This document shows, piece after piece, positions 7,168 to 15,878 of a stretch of 22,991 nt of DNA. The position numbers and the translations under genes are program-made. The notes under the pieces were generated by a model, which was not told the DNA's origin, did not search any database, and saw only the letters and a program-made list of their open reading frames with translations. Position 1 is the first letter of the stretch. The number at the start of each line of letters is the position of its first letter. The stretch comes from Gammaproteobacteria bacterium (GTDB lineage Bacteria > Pseudomonadota > Gammaproteobacteria > Methylococcales > Methylomonadaceae): positions 1 to 22,991 of the forward strand of contig JAJRWJ010000035.1 of NCBI GenBank assembly GCA_024276805.1, in the 5' to 3' direction.

Positions 7168-8034
7168 TTACAGCAAATAGACAAAGATAAACAGGCCCAG
7201 CCAGACGACATCGACAAAGTGCCAGTACCAGGCGGCGCCTTCGAAAGCAAAATGATTTTCCGGAGTGAAATGCCCTTTCCAGCTACGGAACAGAATCACG
7301 GAAAGGATGATGGCACCGATGGTGACATGCAGGCCGTGAAAACCGGTCAACATGAAGAATGTCGAACCATAGACTCCCGAACCCAGCGTCAGGCCCATTT
7401 CATGGTAAGCCTCATAATATTCATAGGCCTGAAATGCCACGAAAGTAAAACCCAGGACGACAGTTGCCGCCAGTCCTTTGATCAGCTGTTTACGCTTGTT
7501 CTGCAGCAATCCCCAATGCGCCCAGGTAACGGTCACGCCACTGGAAAGCAGGATCAGGGTATTGACAAAAGGCAGCCCCCAGGCGCCCATCGGTTCAAAT
7601 TCTCCACCGACATTTCCCGGTCCATTGGTAGGCCATCCGGACACATAATCCCCCCACAGCATTTCCGTAGAGCGGCCAGGACCAAATCCTTCCCCGCCAA
7701 GCCAGGGCACTGACAGATTCCGAATATACCAGAGAGCACTGAAAAACACCGCGAAAAACATGATTTCCGAGAAAATAAACCACAGCATCCCCATCCGGTA
7801 GGAAACCCCCACCTGAACATTCAGCATGCCGCGTTCACTCTCAATCGCCTGCAGGGAAAACCAGCCGGCGAACATGATAATGAAAATCATCAGCCCGATC
7901 ACCATGAAGGTGGAACCGGTTGCCGCGCCATTGAGATAATTGGCAAAACCCGCCATCATCATCATCAGTCCGGCGGTGCCGACCACCGGCCAGGTTGCCT
8001 TGTGCGGTATGTAATATGTATTGTTAGAAGCCAT
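7168..8034 (-). CDS. coxC: Cytochrome c oxidase subunit III
   Basis: Core seven-helix subunit of aa3-type oxidase, with no redox centre, that stabilises subunit I and proton uptake. Landmarks are the N-terminal YYIPHKATWPVVGTAGLMMMM, GVSYRMGMLWFIFSEIMFFAVFF (with the conserved E), VTWAHWGLLQNKR, and the C-terminal MLTGFHGLHVTIGAIIL and AAWYWHFVDVVWLGLFIFVYLL. Length (288) is normal. It follows ctaG by 20 bases and precedes a strong terminator. Confidence 0.97.
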   Translation of the reverse strand: MASNNTYYIPHKATWPVVGTAGLMMMMAGFANYLNGAATGSTFMVIGLMIFIIMFAGWFSLQAIESERGMLNVQVGVSYRMGMLWFIFSEIMFFAVFFSALWYIRNLSVPWLGGEGFGPGRSTEMLWGDYVSGWPTNGPGNVGGEFEPMGAWGLPFVNTLILLSSGVTVTWAHWGLLQNKRKQLIKGLAATVVLGFTFVAFQAYEYYEAYHEMGLTLGSGVYGSTFFMLTGFHGLHVTIGAIILSVILFRSWKGHFTPENHFAFEGAAWYWHFVDVVWLGLFIFVYLL

Positions 8035-8054
8035 AGCCTTCCCCTATATTGGTA

Positions 8055-8597
8055 TTATGTTTTTGATTTATCGGTGATATCGAAAAAAGTATAAGATAAC
8101 GTGATGGTATTGTAACGCTTCGGCAGATCGGGGTTGACGACAAACCGCACCGGCATGGTTTTGCTTTCACCCGGTTTGAAAGTCTGCTGGGAAAAACAGA
8201 AGCATTCCGTTTTCTTGAAATATTCTGCTGCCGGCCCCGGGGAAATGCTTGGAATGGCCTGCGCCACCAACATTTTGTCGGTTTTGTTTTTTGCAAAAAA
8301 ATTGACCGTATAGAATTCTCCAGGATGCACCCGCAGCTTCTTTGTTTCCGCCGTAAACTCCATTGGCGTGGTTTTGTTCAATGACGTAATGAATTCCACC
8401 GTGACTTCCCGGTCTTTGTTGACTGCATAATCCAGATTAGCCGCAGCCACGGTATTGGTTTTGCCATTGATGCCGGTGACTTGACAAAATACGTTATACA
8501 AAGGCACCAGGGCATAACCAAAACCAAACATCCCCACGGCGATGGCGGCCAATTTGATAACCAGCGACCTGTTCTTTTTCACTGGCAATTGCGTCAT
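8055..8597 (-). CDS. ctaG: CtaG/Cox11 copper chaperone for Cu-B of cytochrome oxidase
   Basis: Periplasm-facing, membrane-anchored protein that delivers copper to the Cu-B site of CoxA. One N-terminal helix (about 15-36, VIKLAAIAVGMFGFGYALVPLY) leads to the immunoglobulin-like domain. Signature elements are YNVFCQVTGINGKT and the copper-binding ECFCFSQQTFKPGE. The terminal DLPKRYNTITLSYTFF also fits. I chose the ATG (MTQLPVKKN) that overlaps the stop of the 33-residue peptide by four bases (ATGA), which indicates translational coupling. Length is 180 residues, typical for Cox11. Confidence 0.95.
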   Translation of the reverse strand: MTQLPVKKNRSLVIKLAAIAVGMFGFGYALVPLYNVFCQVTGINGKTNTVAAANLDYAVNKDREVTVEFITSLNKTTPMEFTAETKKLRVHPGEFYTVNFFAKNKTDKMLVAQAIPSISPGPAAEYFKKTECFCFSQQTFKPGESKTMPVRFVVNPDLPKRYNTITLSYTFFDITDKSKT

Positions 8598-8695
8598 GCC
8601 GAAACCGCCGTGATAACAGCAAAAATGTAGATCCCGATGACGATAATTGTGAGTATGAATACCGTCAACATAATATTTCTCTTTTTTCTGTCCAT
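8594..8695 (-). CDS. 33-residue single-span membrane peptide of the cox operon
   Basis: A tiny reading frame between coxA and ctaG reads MDRKKRNIMLTVFILTIIVI and ends FAVITAVSA. It has a basic head and one membrane helix (about 8-30). An AGGA lies five bases before the ATG, and the stop overlaps the ctaG start as ATGA. The position and shape match the small oxidase assembly peptides annotated upstream of ctaG in some proteobacteria; that comparison is from memory. Start signal and coupling together support translation. Confidence 0.75.
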   Translation of the reverse strand: MDRKKRNIMLTVFILTIIVIGIYIFAVITAVSA

Positions 8696-8871
8696 ATATA
8701 TCCTGCCCCATGTCAAAAAAAGGCACAGAGCCTCATGATCGAAAATTTTTCCTCTTGCAGGAAACCAGTAAAATCCGTATTCAACCATAAAGCGTGTCTG
8801 CCACTTTTTTGCCCGCAACGACAGGGACAAATATCCAGTCCTGGAAATTGTCCCTGCTGCGTATTGCGTTA

Positions 8872-10488
8872 TCAGTGACCGCCTAGATGCTCCGTTGGAA
8901 TCTTCGTTGGCGGTGTGGAAAAAGTGTGATAGGGAAGCGGAGACGGCAAGGTCCATTCCAGACTGTGCTTGCGGGCATCCTCCCAGACTTCGGCGGTAAC
9001 TTTTTCACCGGTCCCGCCTCTGATTGTCTTGATAACGATATACAGAAACAGCAGCTGCGAGAAGCCAAAGATGAACGCTCCGATGCTGGAGATCATATTC
9101 CAGTCGGCAAATTGCACCGCATAATCGGGAATTCTGCGCGGCATACCGGCCAGACCCAGGAAATGCTGCGGAAAAAACAGAATATTGACGGAAACGGCCG
9201 ACAGCCAGAAATGCAGTTTGGCCAGTCTCTCGTCATACATATTCCCGGTCCATTTGGGCAACCAGTAGTAAGTCGCCGCCATCAGAATGAATATCGACGC
9301 CGGCACCAGGGTATAGTGGAAGTGGGCGACGATAAAATAGGTGTCATGATATTGGAAATCCGCTGGCGCGATGGCCATCATCAAGCCGGTAAAACCGCCC
9401 ATGGTAAACAGCACCACGAAGGCGATACAAAACAGCATCGGCGCCTCGAAGGTCATCGAACCTTTCCACATGGTGGCTGTCCAGTTGAAAACCTTCACCC
9501 CGGTGGGAATGGCAATCAACATCGTTGCATACATGAAGTACAGCTCACCGGCAACCGGCATGCCCACGGTAAACATATGGTGCGACCAGACGATAAAGGA
9601 AAGAAAGGCGATCGAAGCCGTTGCATAGACCATGGACGTGTAGCCGAACAGCGGTTTGCGGGCAAAAGTGGGAATGATCGTCGAAGCGATACCGAAAGTC
9701 GGAAGAATCATCACATACACTTCCGGATGGCCAAAGAACCAGAAAATGTGCTGATAGAGCACTGGATCACCACCACCCGCGGCATCGAAGAAGCTGGTAT
9801 CGAAAAAACGGTCGGTCAGCAGCATGGTCACCGCACCGGCGAATACCGGCATGATCGCAATCAGCAGAAAAGCGGTGATCATCCAGGTCCAGACGAACAA
9901 CGGCATTTTCATCAATGTCATGCCAGGGGCACGCATATTGAATATCGTGGCGATAATGTTGATCGCCCCCATGATCGACGAAATGCCCAGCAGATGTACC
10001 GCGAACACGGCAAATGGCAGTGCATTACCGGTCTGCAGCACCAGTGGCGGATAGAATGTCCAGCCGGCAGCCGGCGCACCACCTTCCATGAACAGCGTGC
10101 TGGAAATCATCAGCAGCCCGGCGATCAGCATCCAGAAACTCATGTTGTTCATGCGTGGCAGGGCCATATCCGGCGCCCCGATCATCACCGGTATCATCCA
10201 GTTCGCCAGACCTACAAAAGCCGGCATGACCGCGCCAAAAACCATCACCAGAGCATGCATCGTGACCATCGAGTTGAAAAACTGTGGCTCGACGAACTGC
10301 AGCCCCGGCTCGAACAATTCAGCCCGGATCACCAGCGCCATGGCGCCGCCGACAAAAAACATCGCCAATGCCGTTACCAGATATAGCGTACCGATATCTT
10401 TATGATTGGTGGTAACTATCCACCTCAGAATACCCTTTTCCGGGCCATGGCCATGCTGTTCGTCATGACCGGCAATTACCGCAGACAT
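8872..10488 (-). CDS. coxA: Cytochrome c oxidase subunit I (haem-copper, aa3 type)
   Basis: Catalytic twelve-helix subunit carrying haem a, haem a3 and Cu-B, which reduces O2 to water and pumps protons. The N-terminus RWIVTTNHKDIGTLYL is family typical. Ligand-bearing segments include MVTMHALVMVFGAVMPAF, IFWFFGHPEVYVMILPTFG (the A-type HPEVY with Cu-B histidine, cross-linked Tyr and K-channel region), WSHHMFTVGMP (Cu-B His pair) and DTYFIVAHFHYTLVPAS (haem ligands). The D-channel stretch INIIATIFNMRAPGMTLMKMPLFVW is present. Length (538) is normal. A GAGG precedes the ATG by seven to eight bases. coxB lies 64 bases upstream and a 176-base gap separates it from the small peptide gene. Confidence 0.98.
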   Translation of the reverse strand: MSAVIAGHDEQHGHGPEKGILRWIVTTNHKDIGTLYLVTALAMFFVGGAMALVIRAELFEPGLQFVEPQFFNSMVTMHALVMVFGAVMPAFVGLANWMIPVMIGAPDMALPRMNNMSFWMLIAGLLMISSTLFMEGGAPAAGWTFYPPLVLQTGNALPFAVFAVHLLGISSIMGAINIIATIFNMRAPGMTLMKMPLFVWTWMITAFLLIAIMPVFAGAVTMLLTDRFFDTSFFDAAGGGDPVLYQHIFWFFGHPEVYVMILPTFGIASTIIPTFARKPLFGYTSMVYATASIAFLSFIVWSHHMFTVGMPVAGELYFMYATMLIAIPTGVKVFNWTATMWKGSMTFEAPMLFCIAFVVLFTMGGFTGLMMAIAPADFQYHDTYFIVAHFHYTLVPASIFILMAATYYWLPKWTGNMYDERLAKLHFWLSAVSVNILFFPQHFLGLAGMPRRIPDYAVQFADWNMISSIGAFIFGFSQLLFLYIVIKTIRGGTGEKVTAEVWEDARKHSLEWTLPSPLPYHTFSTPPTKIPTEHLGGH

Positions 10489-10552
10489 ATTTACTACCTC
10501 TTTAGTGATATGTAAAGATTAGGTTAAAGGAAAGCAACATACTGTTTACTTT

Positions 10553-11713
10553 CTAGCCCTCGTCGTCTTCATCATCATCCTGGCTGTTCGCCAGTGCAGA
10601 TTGAACCGCGGAAGGCTGCAGGGCGTCACCGACATTGTTACCCAGAGCATTGCGGGTATAGGTGATGACCGAGGCAAAATCGACAGCATTCAGCATCTGC
10701 CCAAACGCCGGCATCATGCCCTTGCCATTCAACACCAGCTGAACTTCATTATCGAGTTCACCGGTGACCACCGGGCTTCCCGCCAATGCAGGAAATGTCC
10801 CCGGCATACCTTCGCCATCCGCCATATGGCAGGATGCACAGTTATTGGCATAAACCGTTTCCCCCTTGGAGATCAACTCATCTTTGGACCATTCCCGTCC
10901 GGCTGCAGAGGATTCCGCCTCAGCCGCCACTTTTTGCTCCTGCACCCATTTGTCATAGTCCGGTTGATCCATCGCGATGACGACTATCGGCATAAAGCCG
11001 TGATCCTTGCCGCACAGCTCGGCGCATTGACCACGATAAGTGCCGGGTTTCTCGACTGACGTCCAGGCTTCGTTGATAAAGCCCGGGATGGTATCTTTTT
11101 TCCAGCCTAAATCGGGCACCCACCAGGAATGCAAGACATCGGCGGCGGTGAACAGGAAGCGGATTTTTTTCCTGGTGGGGATAACCAAAGGCTTGTCGAC
11201 ATTGAGCAGGTAATGTGGAACGGTTGCCGGATCGATTCCGGAACCTAACTGACGCGCTTTGTTGCTGGCCTCGTCCAGAGTGCTGAAAAAATGGATGTCA
11301 TCATCCAGATATTCATATTCCCATTTCCACTGCCAGCCCGTCACCTTGATGGACATGTCCGCTTCGACGGTATCATCCAGTTCCAGCATGGTCTTGGTCG
11401 CCGGTATCGCCATGCCGATCAAAATCACGGTGGGAATGATCGTCCAGATAATTTCAACCTTGGTACTCTCGTGAAATTGTGCAGCTTTATGCCCTCTGGA
11501 TTTTCGATGAAAGTAAATGGAATAAAACATTACCCCAAAAACAGCGATGCCAATGAATACACAGATCCATAGAATCAGCATATGCAAATCATAGATATCA
11601 TTGCTGACTTTGGTAACCCCCTTCATCAGATTAAGGGCATATTCCGCCTGTGCCGTTCCCAGCCCGACGGCCATCAGGGACAGACATGCGAATAATTGCG
11701 TGGTTCTCTTCAC
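10553..11713 (-). CDS. coxB: Cytochrome c oxidase subunit II with fused cytochrome c domain
   Basis: Electron-entry subunit. A signal peptide (MKRTTQLFACLSLMAVGLGT, ending AQA) is followed by two membrane helices (about 42-65 and 85-105). The Cu-A domain shows VTGWQWKWEYEY and the ligands HSWWVPDLG, CAELCGKDHGFM. From about residue 285 a cytochrome c domain follows with haem motif CASCH and a likely axial Met in GMMPAF. The tail is strongly acidic (DDDEDDEG). The fusion makes this a caa3-like subunit. The start is GTG, chosen because AGGAGG sits eight bases before it. It is the first gene of the cox series, behind a palindrome-rich leader. Confidence 0.96.
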   Translation of the reverse strand: MKRTTQLFACLSLMAVGLGTAQAEYALNLMKGVTKVSNDIYDLHMLILWICVFIGIAVFGVMFYSIYFHRKSRGHKAAQFHESTKVEIIWTIIPTVILIGMAIPATKTMLELDDTVEADMSIKVTGWQWKWEYEYLDDDIHFFSTLDEASNKARQLGSGIDPATVPHYLLNVDKPLVIPTRKKIRFLFTAADVLHSWWVPDLGWKKDTIPGFINEAWTSVEKPGTYRGQCAELCGKDHGFMPIVVIAMDQPDYDKWVQEQKVAAEAESSAAGREWSKDELISKGETVYANNCASCHMADGEGMPGTFPALAGSPVVTGELDNEVQLVLNGKGMMPAFGQMLNAVDFASVITYTRNALGNNVGDALQPSAVQSALANSQDDDEDDEG

Positions 11714-12010
11714 GGAGTAGCCTCCTTTATAGTAGTTGTAAACTCTTGTATGCGTAATATCCGGTATGACAACTGAGCCCCAGATCTCCCTGATAAAGCC
11801 CTTGTATTGTTATTTTTTATTTTTCTATTGTCACAATCAAACTGTTTAAATTTAACGCATAGCGCGTTTCTATGCAAGTAAAGCTGTATTGCCTTACCGA
11901 GGCAAAGACCAGTCCCAGCCCTGGCGAATAGTTTTTTTATCCATATGAAATAGTATGTTACTTTATTTAAAATATATTGCCGAGGCAGCTGTAAAATAAC
12001 CTGAAAATCA
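11714..12010. promoter_or_regulatory. AT-rich upstream region of coxB with palindromes
   Basis: About 300 non-coding bases separate coxB from the hemerythrin terminator. They hold the 17-base palindrome TTGCCTTACCGAGGCAA (11889-11905), a related TTGCCGAGGCA core at 11977-11987, and GCATAG-N7-CTATGC (11857-11875). They also include an AT-rich minus-strand stretch near 11800-11835 that could contain the promoter. I could not assign -35/-10 hexamers. These sites are candidate operators for the cox operon. Confidence 0.45.
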
Positions 12011-12044
12011 AAAAGGCCTGCGGAATAAATCCCGCAGGCCTTTT
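12011..12044 (-). terminator. Intrinsic terminator of the hemerythrin gene
   Basis: A 13-bp perfect stem AAAAGGCCTGCGG/CCGCAGGCCTTTT surrounds an eight-base loop. On the minus strand it is followed by five T and begins 26 bases after the hemerythrin stop, so it separates that gene from the cox operon. Confidence 0.88.
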
Positions 12045-12069
12045 GCAGCACTACAGAAAAATCTGTTTC

Positions 12070-12465
12070 TTATCTCAAGGCTTCTGTATAAGCCCTGTCG
12101 AAAGTCGGAATATGGCTGTCCAGCCAACTCTTGACCATCTGCCCGACTTCATCGGTCACTTCCGCCTCACCGGCATGAAACTTCTTTTGCAGATCCGCGC
12201 AGGTTGCCACCAGCGCATCATGTTCGGCTTTATGGCCCTCAAGACCACTGAAGCCTTTGGCCTGCATTTCTCTTTCTTCATGGGCAAAATGATCCACGAC
12301 ATAACTGATCAAATCATCCAGTTGATCGCCAATTGCAGACCTGTCCGCTCCACCCGTCGCCAGGTCGTAGAGTTTGTTCAGCTTGCCAAACAAAACCTGA
12401 TGCTCCTCATCGGCAAAGCCAACGTCGGTGCCATATTGTTCCACAGTCCACGTAATTAGAGCCAT
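12070..12465 (-). CDS. Bacteriohemerythrin (O2-binding non-haem di-iron protein)
   Basis: Cytoplasmic four-helix-bundle protein that binds O2 reversibly at a di-iron site. All ligands of the family are present in the 131-residue protein: H22, H59, E63, H78, H82, H118 and D123, with the usual start WTVEQYGTDVGFADEEH. I chose the ATG giving MALITW, with GGGGG seven bases upstream; a TTG two codons earlier is unlikely. It stands alone between the RND operon and the cox operon with its own terminator. The promoter carries a perfect FNR/ANR box, so expression probably rises when oxygen falls. A role in O2 storage or delivery to the oxidase is inferred. Confidence 0.95.
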   Translation of the reverse strand: MALITWTVEQYGTDVGFADEEHQVLFGKLNKLYDLATGGADRSAIGDQLDDLISYVVDHFAHEEREMQAKGFSGLEGHKAEHDALVATCADLQKKFHAGEAEVTDEVGQMVKSWLDSHIPTFDRAYTEALR

Positions 12466-12509
12466 ATTCAACCCCCACTAAATAATTATAAGTTTACAAA
12501 GGAGGCGTG

Positions 12510-12550
12510 ATTATGAACTGCTGGCATGGATTTTCTTTGATCTGAATCAA
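12510..12550 (-). promoter_or_regulatory. FNR/ANR-dependent promoter of the hemerythrin gene
   Basis: TTGAT-CTGA-ATCAA (12537-12550) matches the FNR consensus TTGAT-N4-ATCAA exactly. On the minus strand a -10-like CATAAT occupies 12515-12510. With transcription starting near 12502-12503 the box centre falls at about -41, the class II activator position. The start codon is about 37 bases further on. The spacing makes chance unlikely. Confidence 0.85.
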
Positions 12551-12673
12551 AAAAACCGTGAAAAGAGAAAATGGACGCCACTCGTTAATGTCGCTTTTTT
12601 ATCTCGCCTTGGGCGACCTGCGGACCGGTACAGCAAGGGCCGAGCGGCAAGTTTTCCCGGTCCTTTAAAAAAA

Positions 12674-15600
12674 TCATCGCTGCAGAGAACCCCGAATCTG
12701 CAGCAACAGGGACAGCAGCACCGGCATGAAGATCAGAGTGATCAGGGTGGAAAACATGATGCCGAACAGCACCACGATACCGATACCCCGATACAGTTCC
12801 GTTCCTTCGCCGGGCAGGAATACCAGCGGCGACAAACCGAGAATCGTGGTAACGCTGGACATGACCATCGGCCGCAGCCGGGAGCGTACACTTTCGATAA
12901 TGGCCGGAAAGGGCTGCATCTGCTGCACTTCGATATTGCGCAGGGTTTTTTCCACGATCAGGATCGGGTTGTTGACCACGGTACCGATCAGGATCAGGAA
13001 TCCGAGCATGGTCAGCATGTCGAAGGGTTGCCGAATCGGCTGCAGACCGAACCAGGGCAGCAGCTGACCCGCGCCATTGAACAGCCACAAGCCGATGATG
13101 CCGCCGCTGATGCCCAGCGGCACCGTGGTGATGATCAGCAGCGGATAGCCCCAGTGCCGAAAAATGGCCACCATCAACAGATAAGCGATCAGTATGGCGA
13201 CCAGGAAATTTTCCCGCAATGCTTCACGCGTCGCCTTCATCAGGTCACTGGCGCCGCTGATCCGGATTGTGATATCTTCCGGCAGCGTTCCCGAGCGCCG
13301 CAGGCTGTCGATAATTTCACGCTTCACTCTGGCTACCGCGGTCTCCAGGGGAATGTCGCGCGGTGGAACGATGGCAAGGGTCACGGTACGCTCAGCGTCG
13401 ACCCGGCGTATCGTTTCGGTACTGACCGTCTCGACGATTCTGGCGATGCTGCTCAAAGGGATGACCATCCCCTTGGGTGAATAGATGGTCAGTTTATCGA
13501 TATCCTCCGGCGTCTGCAGCGCGCCGGCGGAGCTGTGCACAAACATGTCGATCTTCTCGTCGCCCAGAAAAAACTCATCGAGGTAGGCGCCGTCCGCGAA
13601 AGCCCAGATCAGATAACCCAGCTCTTCGGCATTGAAGCCCAGTTCCGCGGCACGCTGCCAGTCGGGATGGATTTCCAGCAGCGGTTGTCCCATGCTCAGA
13701 TTCGACGGCTGGGGACGCACCTGCGGCTGCTGAAAAATCTCCCTGGCCCGCGCATAGACCTTGCGTCCCGTGGCAAACAGCGGCGCCAGCTCCGGCCCGC
13801 TGATATCGACATTGATGCTGCGCGTGCCGCCCAGATTGCTGGCGAAGATGGATCCCCGCGAGGCAAAAGAGATCACACCCGGAACTTCGGCGAATCGTCT
13901 GGTCAATATTTTGATCAACGCGTCGATCTGCGCGCGGTCCTTGGTCTCGATAATGAACAGTATGGCCTGACTGCGTACATAGGTGACGATGAAGCGCAAC
14001 GCCGGCACCGGACTTTCCCCGCGAGCGAAGCGTTCCGGCTGGTCCTGCAGATAGGGTGTCAGCCAGGCGTTCATCGGTTCCGCTATGGACAGCATTTCCT
14101 GCAGATTGTAGCCGGGCGGGGCGAACAGGAAGGCAAATGTTTTCGCCTCCTCGCCTTCCGGCAGATATTCCGCCTTGGGCATCAACGCCAGCAGCACCCC
14201 CGCAACCAGCGCCAGGATCAGCGCCAACAGCAGTAAGCGGCGCTTCAGGCCCTGCATCAGCCAGGTGATGAAGGTGATGATCCGCTCACTGCTGCGGCTG
14301 CCCCAGGCATGCATTGCTCCGCCACTGACGGCAGCGGACCCACGGCCAGCATCGTGCGCCATCCGGGAAGTCAGGAAGCGGCTGCAGGCACTGGGAATGA
14401 CCGTGATGGCCACCAGCATCGAGGCAATGATCGCGGCAGCGATGGCAATGGCGATATCCGAATACAACTGGCCTGCCTCCTGCTTGACGAACACAATCGG
14501 CACGAACACGAACACCGTGGTCAATGTCGAGGCCAGCACTGCCGGCCATACCTCCTGGACGCCGACGAGAGCGGCCTGCATCCGGCTTTTTCCGTCATGC
14601 AGATGCCTGAAGATATTTTCCAGCACCATGATGCTGTTGTCCAAGGTCATACCTATCGCAAAAGCCACCCCTGCCAGAGAGATGACATTGATGGTGCGGC
14701 CCATGAGCAACAGGCCGAGAAAAGCGGCAATGGTGCAAACGGGAATACCGCAAGCGCCCAGCAGGGTCGCCGACAGGGAGCGCAGGAACACGTACAACAC
14801 CACCGCGGCCAGCAGCGCGCCGATGACCAGGTTTTTGATCACCACGGCAACCGCACTTTGGATATATTGCACATCCTCGCTGGTCAGCTGCATCTGCAGA
14901 CCACGCGGCTGCAGTAGCGATTTGTTCAGCCAGGCAACCTTGCGCATCACGGCATCCATGATTTCGATGACATTGGCGCCCAGTTCACGCCGGATGCCGA
15001 CGGTGATATTGGGCCGGCCATTGGCGAATGCCTTGACCCGCGGTTCGAAGCGATCCATTTCCGTATGCCCGACATCACGCAGATGCACCAGGGTATCACC
15101 TCGCTGAGCGATGATCATGTCGTCTATATCCTGGAGCCGCTGAAAGCGTCCTATGGTGCGCAGCAGATAGCGGCGCTTGCCACTGTCCAGATCGCCCCCG
15201 GAAACATCCCGGTTGCGTTTGCGCATCGCCTCCTTCAGCTCCCCGAGACTGATATGCCGCTGCGCCAGCCTGACCGGATCGACATAGATGCGCACCTGCC
15301 TGCGCGTGCCCCCCCAGACATCCGCCTGGGCCACACCAGGCAGCCTCTCCAGTTGGGTTTTCACGGTATCTTCGATAAAATCCCGCTGCAGTTCCATATC
15401 CACATGGTTAGGGTTGCCGGGCAATGGCTGGATGCGAAAATACATGAAGGCATTGCTGGACAGGGAACTGGTGACTATGCGTGGCTGATCGACATTTTCC
15501 GGATAGGCGTCTACCTGCGACAGGGCATTGTTGACACGAATCAGCACTTCATTGATATCGGTGGCATGGGAAAATTCCAGCTCGATATCCGCCCTGCCGG

Positions 15601-15850
15601 TACTGGCCGTGGCCGTGATGCGCTGCAAGCCGGGCATGGCGCGCAGGTATTCTTCCTGTTCGATAATGATTTCCCTTTCCACATCCTGCGGAGCCGCACC
15701 CGGCCAGCGGGTGTGCACACCAATGGTGCGCACATCCAGATCCGGAATCATCTGCACCGGCACCCGGAGCATCGCCACGGCGCCAAACAGACAGAGCACC
15801 AGCATGGCGACAGCAACGATCACACCGTTTCTGATGACAAAGGCAAACAT
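12674..15850 (-). CDS. RND-family efflux pump inner-membrane permease (HAE1-like)
   Basis: Proton-driven exporter of the AcrB type, 1058 residues, the usual length. A first helix (10-28) is followed by a porter domain (IPDLDVRTIGVHTRWPGAAPQDVEREI). Helices 2-6 include the TM4 motif GVAFAIGMTLDNSIMVLENIFRH, and a second half ends with TM10 GTVVNNPILIVEKTL and repeated membrane helices. In AcrB the proton relay uses D407, D408 and K940. Here the first Asp is kept, but the second is Asn and the Lys position is Asn, as in the VDN-type subgroup of RND pumps. The adaptor gene lies 28 bases upstream; no outer-membrane factor is visible. The substrate cannot be predicted. Confidence 0.94.
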   Translation of the reverse strand: MFAFVIRNGVIVAVAMLVLCLFGAVAMLRVPVQMIPDLDVRTIGVHTRWPGAAPQDVEREIIIEQEEYLRAMPGLQRITATASTGRADIELEFSHATDINEVLIRVNNALSQVDAYPENVDQPRIVTSSLSSNAFMYFRIQPLPGNPNHVDMELQRDFIEDTVKTQLERLPGVAQADVWGGTRRQVRIYVDPVRLAQRHISLGELKEAMRKRNRDVSGGDLDSGKRRYLLRTIGRFQRLQDIDDMIIAQRGDTLVHLRDVGHTEMDRFEPRVKAFANGRPNITVGIRRELGANVIEIMDAVMRKVAWLNKSLLQPRGLQMQLTSEDVQYIQSAVAVVIKNLVIGALLAAVVLYVFLRSLSATLLGACGIPVCTIAAFLGLLLMGRTINVISLAGVAFAIGMTLDNSIMVLENIFRHLHDGKSRMQAALVGVQEVWPAVLASTLTTVFVFVPIVFVKQEAGQLYSDIAIAIAAAIIASMLVAITVIPSACSRFLTSRMAHDAGRGSAAVSGGAMHAWGSRSSERIITFITWLMQGLKRRLLLLALILALVAGVLLALMPKAEYLPEGEEAKTFAFLFAPPGYNLQEMLSIAEPMNAWLTPYLQDQPERFARGESPVPALRFIVTYVRSQAILFIIETKDRAQIDALIKILTRRFAEVPGVISFASRGSIFASNLGGTRSINVDISGPELAPLFATGRKVYARAREIFQQPQVRPQPSNLSMGQPLLEIHPDWQRAAELGFNAEELGYLIWAFADGAYLDEFFLGDEKIDMFVHSSAGALQTPEDIDKLTIYSPKGMVIPLSSIARIVETVSTETIRRVDAERTVTLAIVPPRDIPLETAVARVKREIIDSLRRSGTLPEDITIRISGASDLMKATREALRENFLVAILIAYLLMVAIFRHWGYPLLIITTVPLGISGGIIGLWLFNGAGQLLPWFGLQPIRQPFDMLTMLGFLILIGTVVNNPILIVEKTLRNIEVQQMQPFPAIIESVRSRLRPMVMSSVTTILGLSPLVFLPGEGTELYRGIGIVVLFGIMFSTLITLIFMPVLLSLLLQIRGSLQR

Positions 15851-15878
15851 GATCAGCGCCTGCGCCCGGACATACCGG

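Noticed and set aside
8887..10386. 499-codon open frame antisense to coxA
   Set aside because: The composition (rich in His, Gln and Arg) is that of a reverse-strand shadow of a strongly conserved gene; no start signal or family resemblance.
12497..12545. Plus-strand 10-codon frame (MNCWHGFSLI) behind a strong AAAGGAGG
   Set aside because: It overlaps the FNR promoter of the minus-strand hemerythrin gene and has no downstream plus-strand gene to regulate; the ribosome-binding-site match is probably coincidental.
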